Source of the DNA: Eudromia elegans
Taxonomy: Eukaryota; Chordata; Aves; Tinamiformes; Tinamidae
Direction: 5' to 3'
DNA: 64,000 nucleotides
Assembly: GCA_003342815.1 (NCBI GenBank)
Contig: PTEX01000138.1
Span: forward strand, 495,316-559,315
Below the pieces are notes generated by a model. The model saw nothing but the letters and a program-made list of their open reading frames with translations. It was not told the origin of the DNA and did not search any database. Shown here piece by piece: positions 50,345 through 60,250 of the stretch. A program made the position numbers and the translations under genes. The number at the start of each line of letters is the position of its first letter. The stretch's first letter is position 1.

Positions 50345-52027
50345 AAAAGCACCTGTCTTTAAAATAATCGGGAAGTACCTAGAAGCAGGGTTTGCTTGTC
50401 TGTTTTGCGGCTGCAGCTCCTGCCTAGACCTCCCCCCTTGGGGACCGCGGCCTCGGTGTCCCCTGCTGCGGCGCGGCCCCGGCCACCCCGCTGCCCCCAG
50501 CCCCGGGCTTCTCCTCAAAGGGCTTTCCTCGTTTCCCCCAAGGGCCGGGGATTGCCAGGAGGGGGGAGCAGGACGGGCCTGCCCTGTCTGCTGCCCTGCT
50601 CCGCGGCACCGGGAGGGTCCGAAGGGAAGCGCTCGAGCGGCTGGGATTGCTGCTAGGTTTCCAAACCCCGCGGGCCTGGGAGGAGGCCAAGGACGGCCCA
50701 GGAAAGCTCCAGCTCAGCTACCTCGGGCGCTGCAGGAATGGCTTTTTTAGCTGAGAACTTGCAGGACTCTTAAATGACCTAAACCCGCAGTTTTGAGAGG
50801 CCGGCGCTCTACGTTACGCGCAGGTCAGGTATAACAGCCGGGGACGCGTACGGGGCGGCACGAGCAGTGCGGCCCAGCGCAGGCGGCTCCGCAGCGCTGC
50901 GTCCAGAGCGTCAGGCGAATCCCAGCAGCCGCCTGTTAAAACGACCCCTCACACGCACGCACTTGTGTGTGAGCCTACCCGCACAGCCTATCCCGCCTGT
51001 GAAACAGCCGGCAAAACTCCAATCGGGCAACAAAACGGATATAGAGCTGAATATACCCAGCTCTAGCTAAATTAGATACTGCTAATGCTTCCTTTTTTTT
51101 CCCCTGTGCAATTTAGCAAATTAGTTTACATTGTCTGACAAGTTGTCCTGGAAAACATAAAAGCTCAGATTAATTTTAGCTTTGCAGAAATTATTACTCA
51201 ATAGCTGCTCTTTTCCCCGCCCACGCTGGGGTTCAGAGCCACATCTTCCCTGTCACGTCGGGTCCGTCAATCCCGACACGTCCGTCCCCCTCCGCCCTGC
51301 CGCCGGTCTAGGGGCAGCCGGACGGTGCCTGCGTGGTGGACACAGTCCCACCTGCTGCGTTAAAGCCCAAGGCGCCGTTCACAGCGAGCTGTAACGCCCG
51401 TTCGCCGCCCCGTCCCTGCCCAGCCCCGCGGGCTCTACACGCTCCTTTCAGCGCGCGGCACTCTGATGGACACCTCTCCAGCAAAGAGGGAAGGGTTATT
51501 CCCAAACTCGATCGAAATCCTTGTGCCGGTTGTAAACACAACCCGTGCTGGAAACAGCTCTCCTGGGGGGAGCAGTTTTAACATGGGAAAAACACAGTTC
51601 CCACGGCTTATATGGACAGGCGCCCGCCTCCGGACGCCGGGAGCTCCGGGTGGATGTGCCGCGCTCCGGGATGCGTGTCCGACCAGGCGCCCGCTCGCTC
51701 GGCTGGGCCCCCAGGCCCCGCTCTCCCCAGGCGGTGGCCGAGGCAGAGCCGAGGGGCAGCCGAACCCGCAGCCCCCGCGCGGACACGAGCGCGGCTCTGA
51801 GCGGGGAGCCCACCCTGCTCGCCATGACCGGGACCCGTGTCCCTTAATAAACTTGCAGCCCGGCGCCCCTCGGGGGCCGCGCCGGCCAAACGCAGCCTCC
51901 CACGTAAAGGAGGGGGCGATGCAAAGTGCAGCCGGGCTGAGGCTGCCCGTAGGAAACCTGCCCATCCCGATGCACCCGCATCCCGAGCCCCGCGGCGCGG
52001 AGCTGCCGAGGGAATTCCATACGTTAC

Positions 52028-52036
52028 CAGCCGCAT
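52028..52036 (-). CDS. IQCJ-SCHIP1: IQCJ-SCHIP1 coding exon 1 (start codon, 9 coding nt: Met-Arg-Leu)
   Basis: On the minus strand an ATG at 52036-52034 is followed by CGG and CTG, then a GT donor (GTAACG) at 52027. This gives Met-Arg-Leu in phase 0, exactly what is needed before exon 2, which begins Glu-Glu-Leu. Known IQCJ proteins also start MRLEEL. The start context is GCC before ATG, with a purine at -3. The exon lies inside a dense CpG block, as expected for a 5' end. The donor is weak, with C rather than G at +5. With only nine coding bases the assignment rests on residue match, phase and promoter context, not on length. One other MRL-like ATG in the long upstream interval (near 49340) was checked and fails on splice phase. 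The 5' UTR and transcription start were not located, but should lie between 52037 and roughly 52400. Confidence 0.75.
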
Positions 52037-52383
52037 GGCGAGGGCTCCGAGGAGGGCAGCGGGAGCGGGGGCCGCCGCGGGCCGGGCGGCCGGCGGCAGC
52101 GCAGGCGAGAGCGGAGCTGCAGCCCTTGGAGGCGCGCGCGCTCTATCGGCATCAGAAAACCTCCAGGGAAGGGGAAAAATATAAAAAAAACGATAAGAAA
52201 GAAAGAAAGAGCCGGCGAGCAGCCCACAGACAGCGAGAGCAGCGAGTCCTGGCACGCGTCCAGCTGGAGCCGCTGCGCCCGGCTGCAGCGCTGGGAATGC
52301 GGGAACGCGGCGTGCGGATGGCTCCGGCTGCAGCGCCGGCGGTGACGCTCGGCTCAGGAGGGCAGAGCCGCCGCGGCGAGGAG

Positions 52384-52735
52384 CAGCCCTGCCCACGCGT
52401 GTGCACCGGCCCCGCACTGCCCTGCCCATGCGTGTGCAGCGGCCCCGCACTGCCCTGCCCACGCGTGTGCACCGGCCCCGTGCAGCCCTGCCTGCACTGC
52501 CCTGCCCACACGTGTGCACCGGCCCCGCACAGCCCTGCCCATGCGTGTGCACCGGCCCCGCACAGCCCTGCCCATGCGTGTGCACTGTTCCTGTGCAGCC
52601 CTGCCCATGCAGCCCTGCCCATGCGTGTGCACCGGCCCCGCACTGCCCACACGTGTGCACCGGCCCCGCACAGCCCTGCTCACGCGTGTGCACTGGCCCC
52701 GCGCAGCCCTGCCCACGCGTGTGCAGCAGCTCACG
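52384..52735. repeat. 33-bp minisatellite in the IQCJ promoter, about 10 copies
   Basis: The core CGTGTGC recurs at 52398, 52431, 52464, 52511, 52544, 52577, 52624, 52652, 52685 and 52718. The spacings are mostly 33, with two of 47 and one of 28. The unit is GC-rich, built around CCCTGCCCACGCG followed by TGTGCACCGGCCCCGCA. Copies differ at CACGCG, CATGCG and CACACG. Read in the gene's direction, copies 1, 3 and 10 contain GCGTGGGCA, one base from the classical EGR1 site GCGTGGGCG. Irregular spacings suggest indels after expansion. Any regulatory effect is inference. Confidence 0.9.
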
Positions 52736-53174
52736 CGGGGTCCCTCCACCCGCACCACGGGGCTCCAACAGCCCTGAGGCCACCGCACTCTTCACGGATG
52801 CTTCACCAGACTCGCAAGCACAGGGCAAAGGTGCTGCCAGTGTGCCGGGACCGAACGCGCCCGGGTGTCTGTCAATGCACCGTGTGTGCATCAAAATGAG
52901 CGAGTCCCTGATGAAGCAATAAGACAGAGTGTGTGCTCGTTATGTCTTTTTTTCATATACTTGTGGAAAGACTCACTAAGGCCATAAATAACCAAGGGCA
53001 CTAAGGAAGTGTTTCCCATTTGAAATCAGTAGAAAAGAATTAAAATCTGTGTTCTTGAATGCTGCTGCAAGATGGTCAAATTCGGTGCTTTGCACCGAAC
53101 CTCTGCTCCAACACACGGCTTGGGCCTCTACAGGCTTGAGAGCACAGCAAACAAAAAGCTCAGAGAAAACCTGG

Positions 53175-53226
53175 AAATAAATACTGCAAGTAAATACTGC
53201 AAATAAATACTACAAATAAACACTGT
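53175..53226. repeat. 13-bp tandem repeat, 4 copies
   Basis: The unit AAATAAATACTGC begins at 53175, 53188, 53201 and 53214, with one or two substitutions per copy. It lies about 440 bp upstream of the promoter minisatellite. Confidence 0.92.
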
Positions 53227-53674
53227 CTTGACTTGGAAAGGGAAGAGAGGCTCCATGCAGTGTGGATAAACTGCATTACTGAATTCAGCCTCCTTTCTTC
53301 CCTGCACTGATAATGCACTAATTTAAATCTGGTTACAAGTTCAGACAGTAAATATAGCTACTAATAATTACAGCTCTCAAAATTAGAAGTATGGTTCCTG
53401 TAGCTTTAGATTGCATTTAATTTAACTAACAAAGGAGAGCAAGAAGCCAAGCTAAGCTAAATAACTGGAGGGATTTGTTATTGCTTGCAGTCTTCCTATT
53501 AATAAATCAGTCCTGCGTGGGAGGAAAACCCAACAGCAACAAACCAGACTTAGTGACACGGAGGGGAAGGCACAGTGTCTCCAGGGCAAAGGGGAAGATG
53601 TCAGTCAGCCCACTGGGGGCCGTGAGGGCACGTCTGGCTCCCGCACCCCGTGGAGGCGCCGGCGGCCCCATGGC

Positions 53675-53750
53675 GAGCGGTTGCACACGAGGAGATGCAC
53701 GGTGTCTGTGGGGAGCGGCCGCACACGAGGAGCTCTGCGGTGTCCTGCTC
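53675..53750. repeat. 38-bp tandem duplication
   Basis: Two copies start GAGCGG at 53675 and 53713. Both contain GCACACGAGGAG and end near CGGTGTC. They have diverged at several positions. Confidence 0.8.
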
Positions 53751-54793
53751 TTTTCTTCTCACCGCCGGGAAAAAAGGCAGTTTCCTACAGGAAAAAGGAC
53801 ACCCCCTCCACACACACACACGCTCACAAAACAGTGCTTATTTTTCAAGACAGGTGAAGAAGCTCCGGAAAATGTATGTTCTGGGCAAGAATCGAGCTCC
53901 TCTAGGAAAATCAATGTAGATGCAAATGCCAGGAATAGGGAGGACCCTGAGCCTGCCCAGACAAGCAATTTAGAAGGAAGGTGCCAAATGCAGGGATCTA
54001 TAAACCCCGAGGTTAACGTGCAGGCTCAGCCGCTGCTGCCTCTTGTGGTGTTGTGTCTGGTCAAATCCCTGGGGCTCGAGCGGGCCGGGGGGTAACTCAC
54101 CCTATAGAGCCCTATGTGCAGCCCATGTCCTGGCGGGAGTTCAGCCCCATGGCCATGAGCACCACGGGCATCTCCAGCCAGAGCTGCTCCGGGGGCCACG
54201 CCGGAGCAAAACGGCCCCACAGAAACACAACGAGCAGAGATGATTCTCTACAGACCTGTACTGCCGTACTCCAAAGGCTGGATGGGGCTTGCAGCACCTG
54301 GACGTGCAGCCACCTTGGGTTGGACTTGGGCGAAAAGCAGAAGCAACCCAAGAAACAACTGCAAACACCCAAGGGAAAGGGAAGCAATGGTAATTCTAGT
54401 GCTCCCCCAGGGTTCCTGCTGTCACCGCCTCTCCTTTGACGAGCCGAGGAAGACCACGCTCAGTTCCATGGGGCGGACAATGCCCTGGAAGCTGCCCCCC
54501 ACTGAAACAAGATGTCTGTTGGAAAAGGGAACATGGAGGAGAAGGAAGAAAGCAGAGCGATGTCAGGCCATGGTGAAGCAGGACAAAACCTTTGGATTTT
54601 CACGTTTGTTTCCAATTTTCCAACATAAGTCAAACAATGCAAAAATCCACCCCAAATATTGTATCTACAAACCTTCCCTTCAAGAGAATGTCTTGCCTTT
54701 CCCTTGGTTTCCCTCTGGGCTCGTGTACCCTCACATCTCCTCCCTTCCACTACATGTTCTTCTTTCAGTCCTGACGTCGTTGCATTTAGCCCT

Positions 54794-54811
54794 GTCTGTC
54801 TGTCTGTCTCC
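54794..54811. repeat. (TGTC)n microsatellite
   Basis: About four copies of TGTC (CTGT) occur in a pyrimidine-rich stretch. Confidence 0.88.
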
Positions 54812-55499
54812 AGAGCATTTTGTGGAGAGCGTCCGACAACCCAAAAGACCAGCAACATCTTGTCATAATACCAACAAGCAAACAGTATGAAGGCATCCTG
54901 TTCTCAAAGATATTTGCCACTACCAGGTTTGTGCATTTAAAATATCTGTTTGTGTCGAATATTTTGGTGTATGAAGAGAAATGCCTGCTTTTTGGACTGG
55001 GAAGATACGGAAATTGTCACAGCCTGTTAAGTTGTTTTTTCTTTCCACCTACATCTAGAAGGTTCAAAAGGGAGTGCGTGCGTCTCTCTGAAAAGAGACA
55101 AGCGTACTTTAAAAGGCTGTTTAAAAAGCCCCCGAGGAACACCACTCGTTGCCCGCACAGTGCGGGTCAGCAGGCTGGCAGGGCGGAACTGTGAGCAGAT
55201 GGAATGAAGCTTGCTCACCGAACCCAACACCTGGACCACGCACCGCGGAGCAGCCCATCCGTCCGGGTACGGTCCTTGCGTCTGCCCCGGCGCTCGGCTC
55301 AGCCCTTGGGGGCTCCTCGGGGAACGCACCTTCGCCTGGTCCTGTCCACGCTTGGGGCCTCCTCTTCCTCCAGCCGAAGGCCCGGGCAGGGACGCAGGGC
55401 TGCTGGGCTTGACCTGCAATGGCAGCTCCAACCTTCCCCAGAGGGGATTACAGAGAAATCAGAGAGAAAACACACGTGGATTTTCCTCTTACTAAAGGG

Positions 55500-55516
55500 A
55501 AAAAAAAAAAAAAAAA
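55500..55516. repeat. Poly(A) tract
   Basis: Seventeen A residues directly precede the AT-rich candidate regulatory block at 55530-55670. No retroposed body was recognised. Confidence 0.95.
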
Positions 55517-55542
55517 GCTCTGGATATCTTGGACTAATTAAT

Positions 55543-55581
55543 ATGGTGCATTACTCTATCACTAGGATAATAATGCACCAT
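55543..55581. repeat. 11-bp perfect inverted repeat in an AT-rich block
   Basis: ATGGTGCATTA at 55543-55553 is mirrored by TAATGCACCAT at 55571-55581, with a 17-bp spacer. The surrounding 55530-55670 is rich in TAATTA and CTAATTA motifs of homeodomain type, so it is a candidate conserved regulatory element. Confidence 0.9.
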
Positions 55582-56332
55582 TAGAAAGAGATCAGATTTT
55601 ATTATCTAATTACTATGAGAAATTAAAAATCAACTGCACTTCAACATAATTCCAGGAAGGCTAATTACAGACCAGACAAGGAGGATCTACTGCCTGCGAA
55701 AGCACCAGATGCCACCAGATGCAGAACAAGCTGCCTTCTCTGCCCGGGAGCTTCCTGTGTCCCTTCCTGCAGGGCCCCAGGGCCCCTCGTTTCTAAAGGG
55801 CTTTCGGATGCTCCGAGTCTCTTGATGTCACCCTGCAAACCCAGCCATGAAACTCCTGCTCTCCAACAATAACAAGTCTGTCGTTCCAAAGCCCTTTTGC
55901 TCTCGTAATCATCAGTGCGAATCAGGAGACCGACGTGTAAATTTTGGATGGTCTAACAGCAATGGGGAAAAAAAAATGGATAAATTGCCCGGGAAGAGCA
56001 GATGGCAAAGAGGAAGCCTTGGTGCTGCCTAACGCTGCTCACAGAGGACCTGAGCTGCGATAGTTGTGGAAAGGTGGGAAATCGGGAGCCAGGACAAACA
56101 GCTCGTCCCTAATGCGCTGCTTTGGTGTTGAGCTGTTTGGAGGACGCGTGCGACCGGCCCCGCTCGCAGATTTTGAGAGGCGCCCGGGCAGCGCTCGGTG
56201 GCCCCTGCGCACCCTCTGGCCAGCAGCCCTCATGGCAGCGATTAAACAGCAAACAACGAAGCAATTCTTTCCCACTCCACTAATTAGCTAGATAGGAGAT
56301 ATGCAAAGCAGTCTGCAGAGCTGGAACACACT

Positions 56333-56370
56333 ACATATATATATATGTGTGTGTGTGTGTGTATACACAC
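56333..56370. repeat. (AT)n(GT)n tract with self-complementary end
   Basis: Alternating AT changes to alternating GT and then to TATACACACAT. The GT part can pair with the CACACA part, and the whole tract is alternating purine-pyrimidine, a Z-DNA-prone pattern. Confidence 0.9.
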
Positions 56371-56499
56371 ATCCGCGTATGTGTCCAACTTAAACAGGGA
56401 CAATATGGCCTAGCTGGCTTCTCCACAAGTAGCAGCTCCCATCTGTTGGGATTGCTGCATTCGGGCTGTGTTTTGCAAGCTGACAGTTTGCGCCCGCTC

Positions 56500-57020
56500 G
56501 CGGTGGCTCCATGGGCTCCCGGGCCTCAGATCCACGTCCACCATGTGAGCAACCCTACGTGCCACCACCCATGGCCAACTCTCCACCCATGGCCAGCTCT
56601 CCACGACGAGGCCCCTTCCCGACTTCGCCGCCTCGGAGGGCAGCGGAGCCTTTGGCACCCGCGGTGCTGGTGCCCCTGCCCGCACGAGCCCCGCTGTTGA
56701 ACCGTTTCACGGCATCTCCCACCACGAGCCGGCTTTGCCCTTGGAAGGGCAACCAAAGCGTGCTCGTCGGCCACCCGCAGCACGAAGGGCGCGTGAATCA
56801 CTCACGGCTGCGGCGGGAGGCCCTCGCGGTGCCTTCCTTGCGTGTCAATGGGCAGGAGGGGCCACGCCGGCCCCGTCCGCTCCGCTCCGGCCCCAGGGAG
56901 CCAATTAGTGCGGAACCGCTCGCCGGGATCGGGATCGGCAGCGGCCCCGCGGGGCCGGGGCTGCCCGTGGTGCCCGCACGGAGCCGGCGCAGCCAACGAG
57001 AGCCTCGGGGTGGCTCACAC
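56500..57020. other. CpG-dense block upstream of the gene
   Basis: A CpG-rich block about 4.5 kb upstream of the IQCJ start, overlapping an 18-bp tandem duplication. It is a candidate distal promoter or enhancer by composition only. Confidence 0.5.
56567..56602. repeat. 18-bp tandem duplication
   Basis: ACCCATGGCCAACTCTCC at 56567-56584 is followed by the same 18 bp with one change (A to G) at 56585-56602. Confidence 0.9.
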
Positions 57021-57639
57021 CCCCTGCGTCGGGCTTTCGCCTCTAGCACCTTTGAAAACGTGGTTCCTGAGCTGCCTCCTGCTCAGATATATCACCACGG
57101 AAAAGTTCTCTCGTCTTGCCAGCGTTTGGTTGCTCTTAGAAATATTTATCCAACAGAGAGGATTTTGATTTGGCACCGTGCCGAGCAGGGGAGGGAAGAG
57201 CATTTGTGCATTTGAACAAATAAGATTTTGTCACCAAACAATTGTTTTAGAATTAAAGGATTCCGCACCGGGATACACTGGACAAGTACTGGACTTGGGC
57301 ACCAAAGTGCTCAGAGACACAAGTGCGTCCTGCCCTCGACCGCCGCATTTGCTGCCGAGTTCAGGGCCTCGGCTTCGCCGGGGTGAAAACCCCCGCGGTC
57401 CTGCGGCACGGGCGGTTAAAGGCCAGTGCTCGAGGAAGACAGGCCTGATAACACGGCCCTGTAAGATACCATTACCAGGAGGTACCCGTAAAGGGCTCCC
57501 GGCGGAGCCTGCAGCCCCCACGGGCTCCGTTTGGGAGCCGAGACTGAGCAGCAGGGAAGGATTGACGATGCAAAGGGGAGAAAAAACAGCCAACATGAAA
57601 CATACCCCGATTCAGACCCTTAGCCAGCTGCTGGAGAAA

Positions 57640-57760
57640 ATTAATTTCCATTTTTAATATATGCAGAGGCTAGGAAGAAATCTTAGAATTTAATTAATCA
57701 TAGCATTAAAAAGTTATTGAATATAATTGTAAGTAAATACTGCTTAATTCTTCTTCTAAC
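57640..57760. promoter_or_regulatory. Candidate homeodomain-motif-rich regulatory element
   Basis: The block holds TTAATTT, TTTAATTAATC, GCATTAAA and TATAATTG in AT-rich non-repetitive sequence beginning at a TaqI-poor, CpG-free border after a GC-rich stretch. Enhancer function is inference from motif density. Confidence 0.3.
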
Positions 57761-59569
57761 ACCATGACTAATTTAAAACTCGTTCCCCCTGATACTCCTC
57801 TGGATTTAGTCGGCTATATATTTTTTTCTGGTCCAACAGCACTCTCCACATTTTTAACACATAGGTACATTTTCAACAGCTCAGTTCCCAAAACAACAGA
57901 TCCGGAGCCCAGAAAGAGCCTTTCCAACCAACCTTGGAGCAGGAGACGTGTGGTGCAAAGGAAAGTACAGACAGAAAAGCAGCCGAGAGGATGCAATTTG
58001 GCAAAACCAGACCAAAGGCAGAAAATGAAGGAGCAGCTTTGCACTGACTGCTCTTCCGGCCTCGTGCTGGCACCCCCGCGGGCGGGCAGCGGGCCCGGCT
58101 GCGCGCAGAGCCCCGCGGGGCTCCCGCGGCTCCTCCGGCAGCGACGCGGGCGCTGCCGCGGGCACGCTGCCTCCCTCGCTGCCGGCGCGTCGCTTCGGGC
58201 CGCACGGGGAAGGGCTGCGGAGCTTGCAGCAACGCTGCTGCTCCCACGGGTGGACTGGTCTCCACTCAGCTGGGCAGGAAACCCTTCTGCCGAGGGACTC
58301 CCGCGGCCGGCGAGGTAACCCCAACCCCAGATGTGTCCTCATGCTGACGACCACATTGTGCTAATCAAAGCCTGGCCACCTTCAACAGCCCGAGGGCTTG
58401 GGCATCAAACTCTGCAGCCAAACAGCACGACCTGCAGTGCCGGGTGTCGTTCCCAGGAGGGGAACCCCCCAGGCGGATTCCCTCGTTTTCCCCTCGCGCT
58501 CCGGCCGGCCCCGCTGCCCTCCCTGGCTCCCGATGCAGGAGCGGGCGGGAGGGACTCGGCACGTCGCGGGACCCCGCAATGCGCTGCCAGCAAGCGGGCC
58601 CACGTCGGAACAGCCTCACCTGCAGAGGCTTCAGCCCGCAGGAAGACACGGCCCTACCGGCATTAAACGGGTTTAGGCTTTGGAATTTACTTCGCTGAAA
58701 GAAGCTTTTCTTTTTTTTTCTCCTCTCACAAGACTCCTCTGATAACGGACACCAACCACTACATAAATATAAATTATCCAATTAAAAAAAATTCCCGTCT
58801 TCCACCTCAAAGAAACGCAGTGACTGCTCAGCAGCTCCCCAGGGGAGGGCAGGCCCGCCGTGCCCGAGCTGATGTATAACGGGTGTCCCGCGTGTGAAGA
58901 GCAAAGAGCCCTTTATGGAGTTTCAGCGAGCGGGAAGACTAACGTGTCTATGAAAAGAAAAATGTGAACCCTGGGTCTCCCATCAGGGACTCATTTAAAT
59001 GCAATTTTGCTAAATTAGCTGCACTAAGAGGCCAACGGAGGAAGGCTAACTGTAAACCCACATAAAATAGTACTTTGGCAATAGCAATTCATATTAAAGG
59101 ACTCTAGTGGGTAATAAGTCATTAACAGGTAAACATTTTTTTTTTAATCCTATAGATCCTAAAGCAAGCGCCAACTTCCATGCTGTGCCTGGTTAAGCGG
59201 GGCTGCCAGAGATTGGAGTGGACAATTCCCAAAGCATCCTGCGTGTTTAGGGAGCAGAGGGAAGGGGCTGGGAGCTGCTGGCCTGACCTCCAGCCCGCGG
59301 GAGATGTCGGGGGACCCTTCCAAAGGGAAGGGCGCCAGGGAACGGCAGCAACGCAGCTTCAGCAACGCGGGCCAGAGTAGCATCGTTGGTCATCAGTGAT
59401 GAGAAATTATCAGCTTTGTTCAATAAATGGTTGTTTATATAAAGGCACTGACCAGATTTTGGTAAGGTGCTTGCTACCCGGTCAGCGAATAAAGAGGGGA
59501 CGAATAGGGCAGCAGAAGCAAAGGGGCAGCAGTGCCGGTGAAAAGTGACCGAGCCGGGGGTGCTTGTGC

Positions 59570-59870
59570 CAAGAGGGCGGCTCGTGGCCCCTCGGCTCGG
59601 TGCTCCAGGACCGGCCTTGCACGGGCTCCCTCTCGGGCTCCGTTCGGTGCCGTCGAGCACGGCGCGCGAGCCGCGCGCACCCAGGGGGACGCCCTGGGGA
59701 GGTGGCAGGCGCGCGCCGGAGCCGCGGCACAGCCCTGCCATCACGGACACGGCGGGAGCGGCCGCGCGGGACGGGACACGCGGGACGGGACGCGGGCTGT
59801 CCCCGCGGGCGGCAGCACGCAGTGCCCGCGCCCAGCGCCCCGTCTCGGGACTCCCCGGGGCAAAGCACAC
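59570..59870. other. CpG-dense block upstream of the gene
   Basis: A very CpG-rich block with short GGGACGGGAC-type reiteration near 59770. Four or more frames are open at once, which argues for composition rather than coding. Confidence 0.5.
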
Positions 59871-60059
59871 AAAGCACACGCACGTCCTGCCCTCCCAGGC
59901 GCTCTCCAGACCAGGGCTCCACAAACAGGCTTTTAGACACAAGAGCTGAGTTTTGCCCCTAAGAGAACATTTCCTCTACAGCCACCTGCCCATTCCTCTC
60001 ATCACATTTTGCATTTTGAAGACGGCAACGCTCAGAGATGAGAAGGATTTTTTTTTTTC

Positions 60060-60250
60060 CAAGACACTGGGCAGTTGCTAATGATAATCATAAAAGATTA
60101 AATTTTCAATGTAATTAGCCAGCGACAGGTCAATAAAATCCCTAGGCCAGATGGCTCCTTAATTACATTTTAAAAGAAATTGTGTAATTATAGGAACCAC
60201 CCTTAGATAGACCAACTTTCATTTTTAATGCATAATACCCCATTATGCAA
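60060..60250. promoter_or_regulatory. Candidate homeodomain-motif-rich regulatory element
   Basis: TAATTA-type cores (GTAATTAGCC, TTAATTACAT, GTAATTATAG) and TAATGATAATC lie within about 190 bp of low-complexity-free AT-rich sequence. Such clusters are typical of conserved neural enhancers. Conservation itself could not be tested. Confidence 0.35.

Larger units (their letters stand above)
28691..52027 (-). other. IQCJ-SCHIP1: IQCJ-SCHIP1 intron 1, no supported gene
   Basis: This 23.3-kb intron separates the three-codon first exon from exon 2. It contains a minisatellite (29112-29284), CpG-dense blocks (33780-34140, 38700-38900, 41640-42120, 50420-50640 and smaller ones), a telomere-like run (39954-39974), a (CA)n tract (46975-47050), a hairpin (47924-47949) and several AT-rich candidate regulatory blocks (about 42280-42560, 45740-45910, 46115-46220, 48300-48540). 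First introns of this size are common homes for enhancers. No exon of another gene was recognised. Confidence 0.7.
51580..52740 (-). promoter_or_regulatory. IQCJ-SCHIP1: CpG-rich promoter and first-exon region of IQCJ-SCHIP1
   Basis: CpG dinucleotides are frequent across this interval, which surrounds the start codon at 52036. That is the usual picture for a neuronal gene's CpG-island promoter. No consensus TATA box in the sense orientation was recognised. A TATAAAA exists at 52180-52186 but on the plus strand. The far end, 350-700 bp upstream of the start codon, is a 33-bp minisatellite. Long frames read through the block on both strands, but they are composition artefacts. Confidence 0.7.

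Noticed and set aside
51608-52894. 428-codon minus-strand open frame
   Set aside because: The same GC-rich and repetitive block is open on both strands. The real product here uses only the three codons at 52036-52028.
51466-52899. 477-codon plus-strand open frame
   Set aside because: It runs antisense through the CpG-rich IQCJ promoter and the 33-bp minisatellite. Its C-terminal half is just translated repeat; no domain or splice signal supports it.
59247-59942. 231-codon minus-strand open frame
   Set aside because: It lies over a very GC-rich block where several frames on both strands are open; no similarity recognised.
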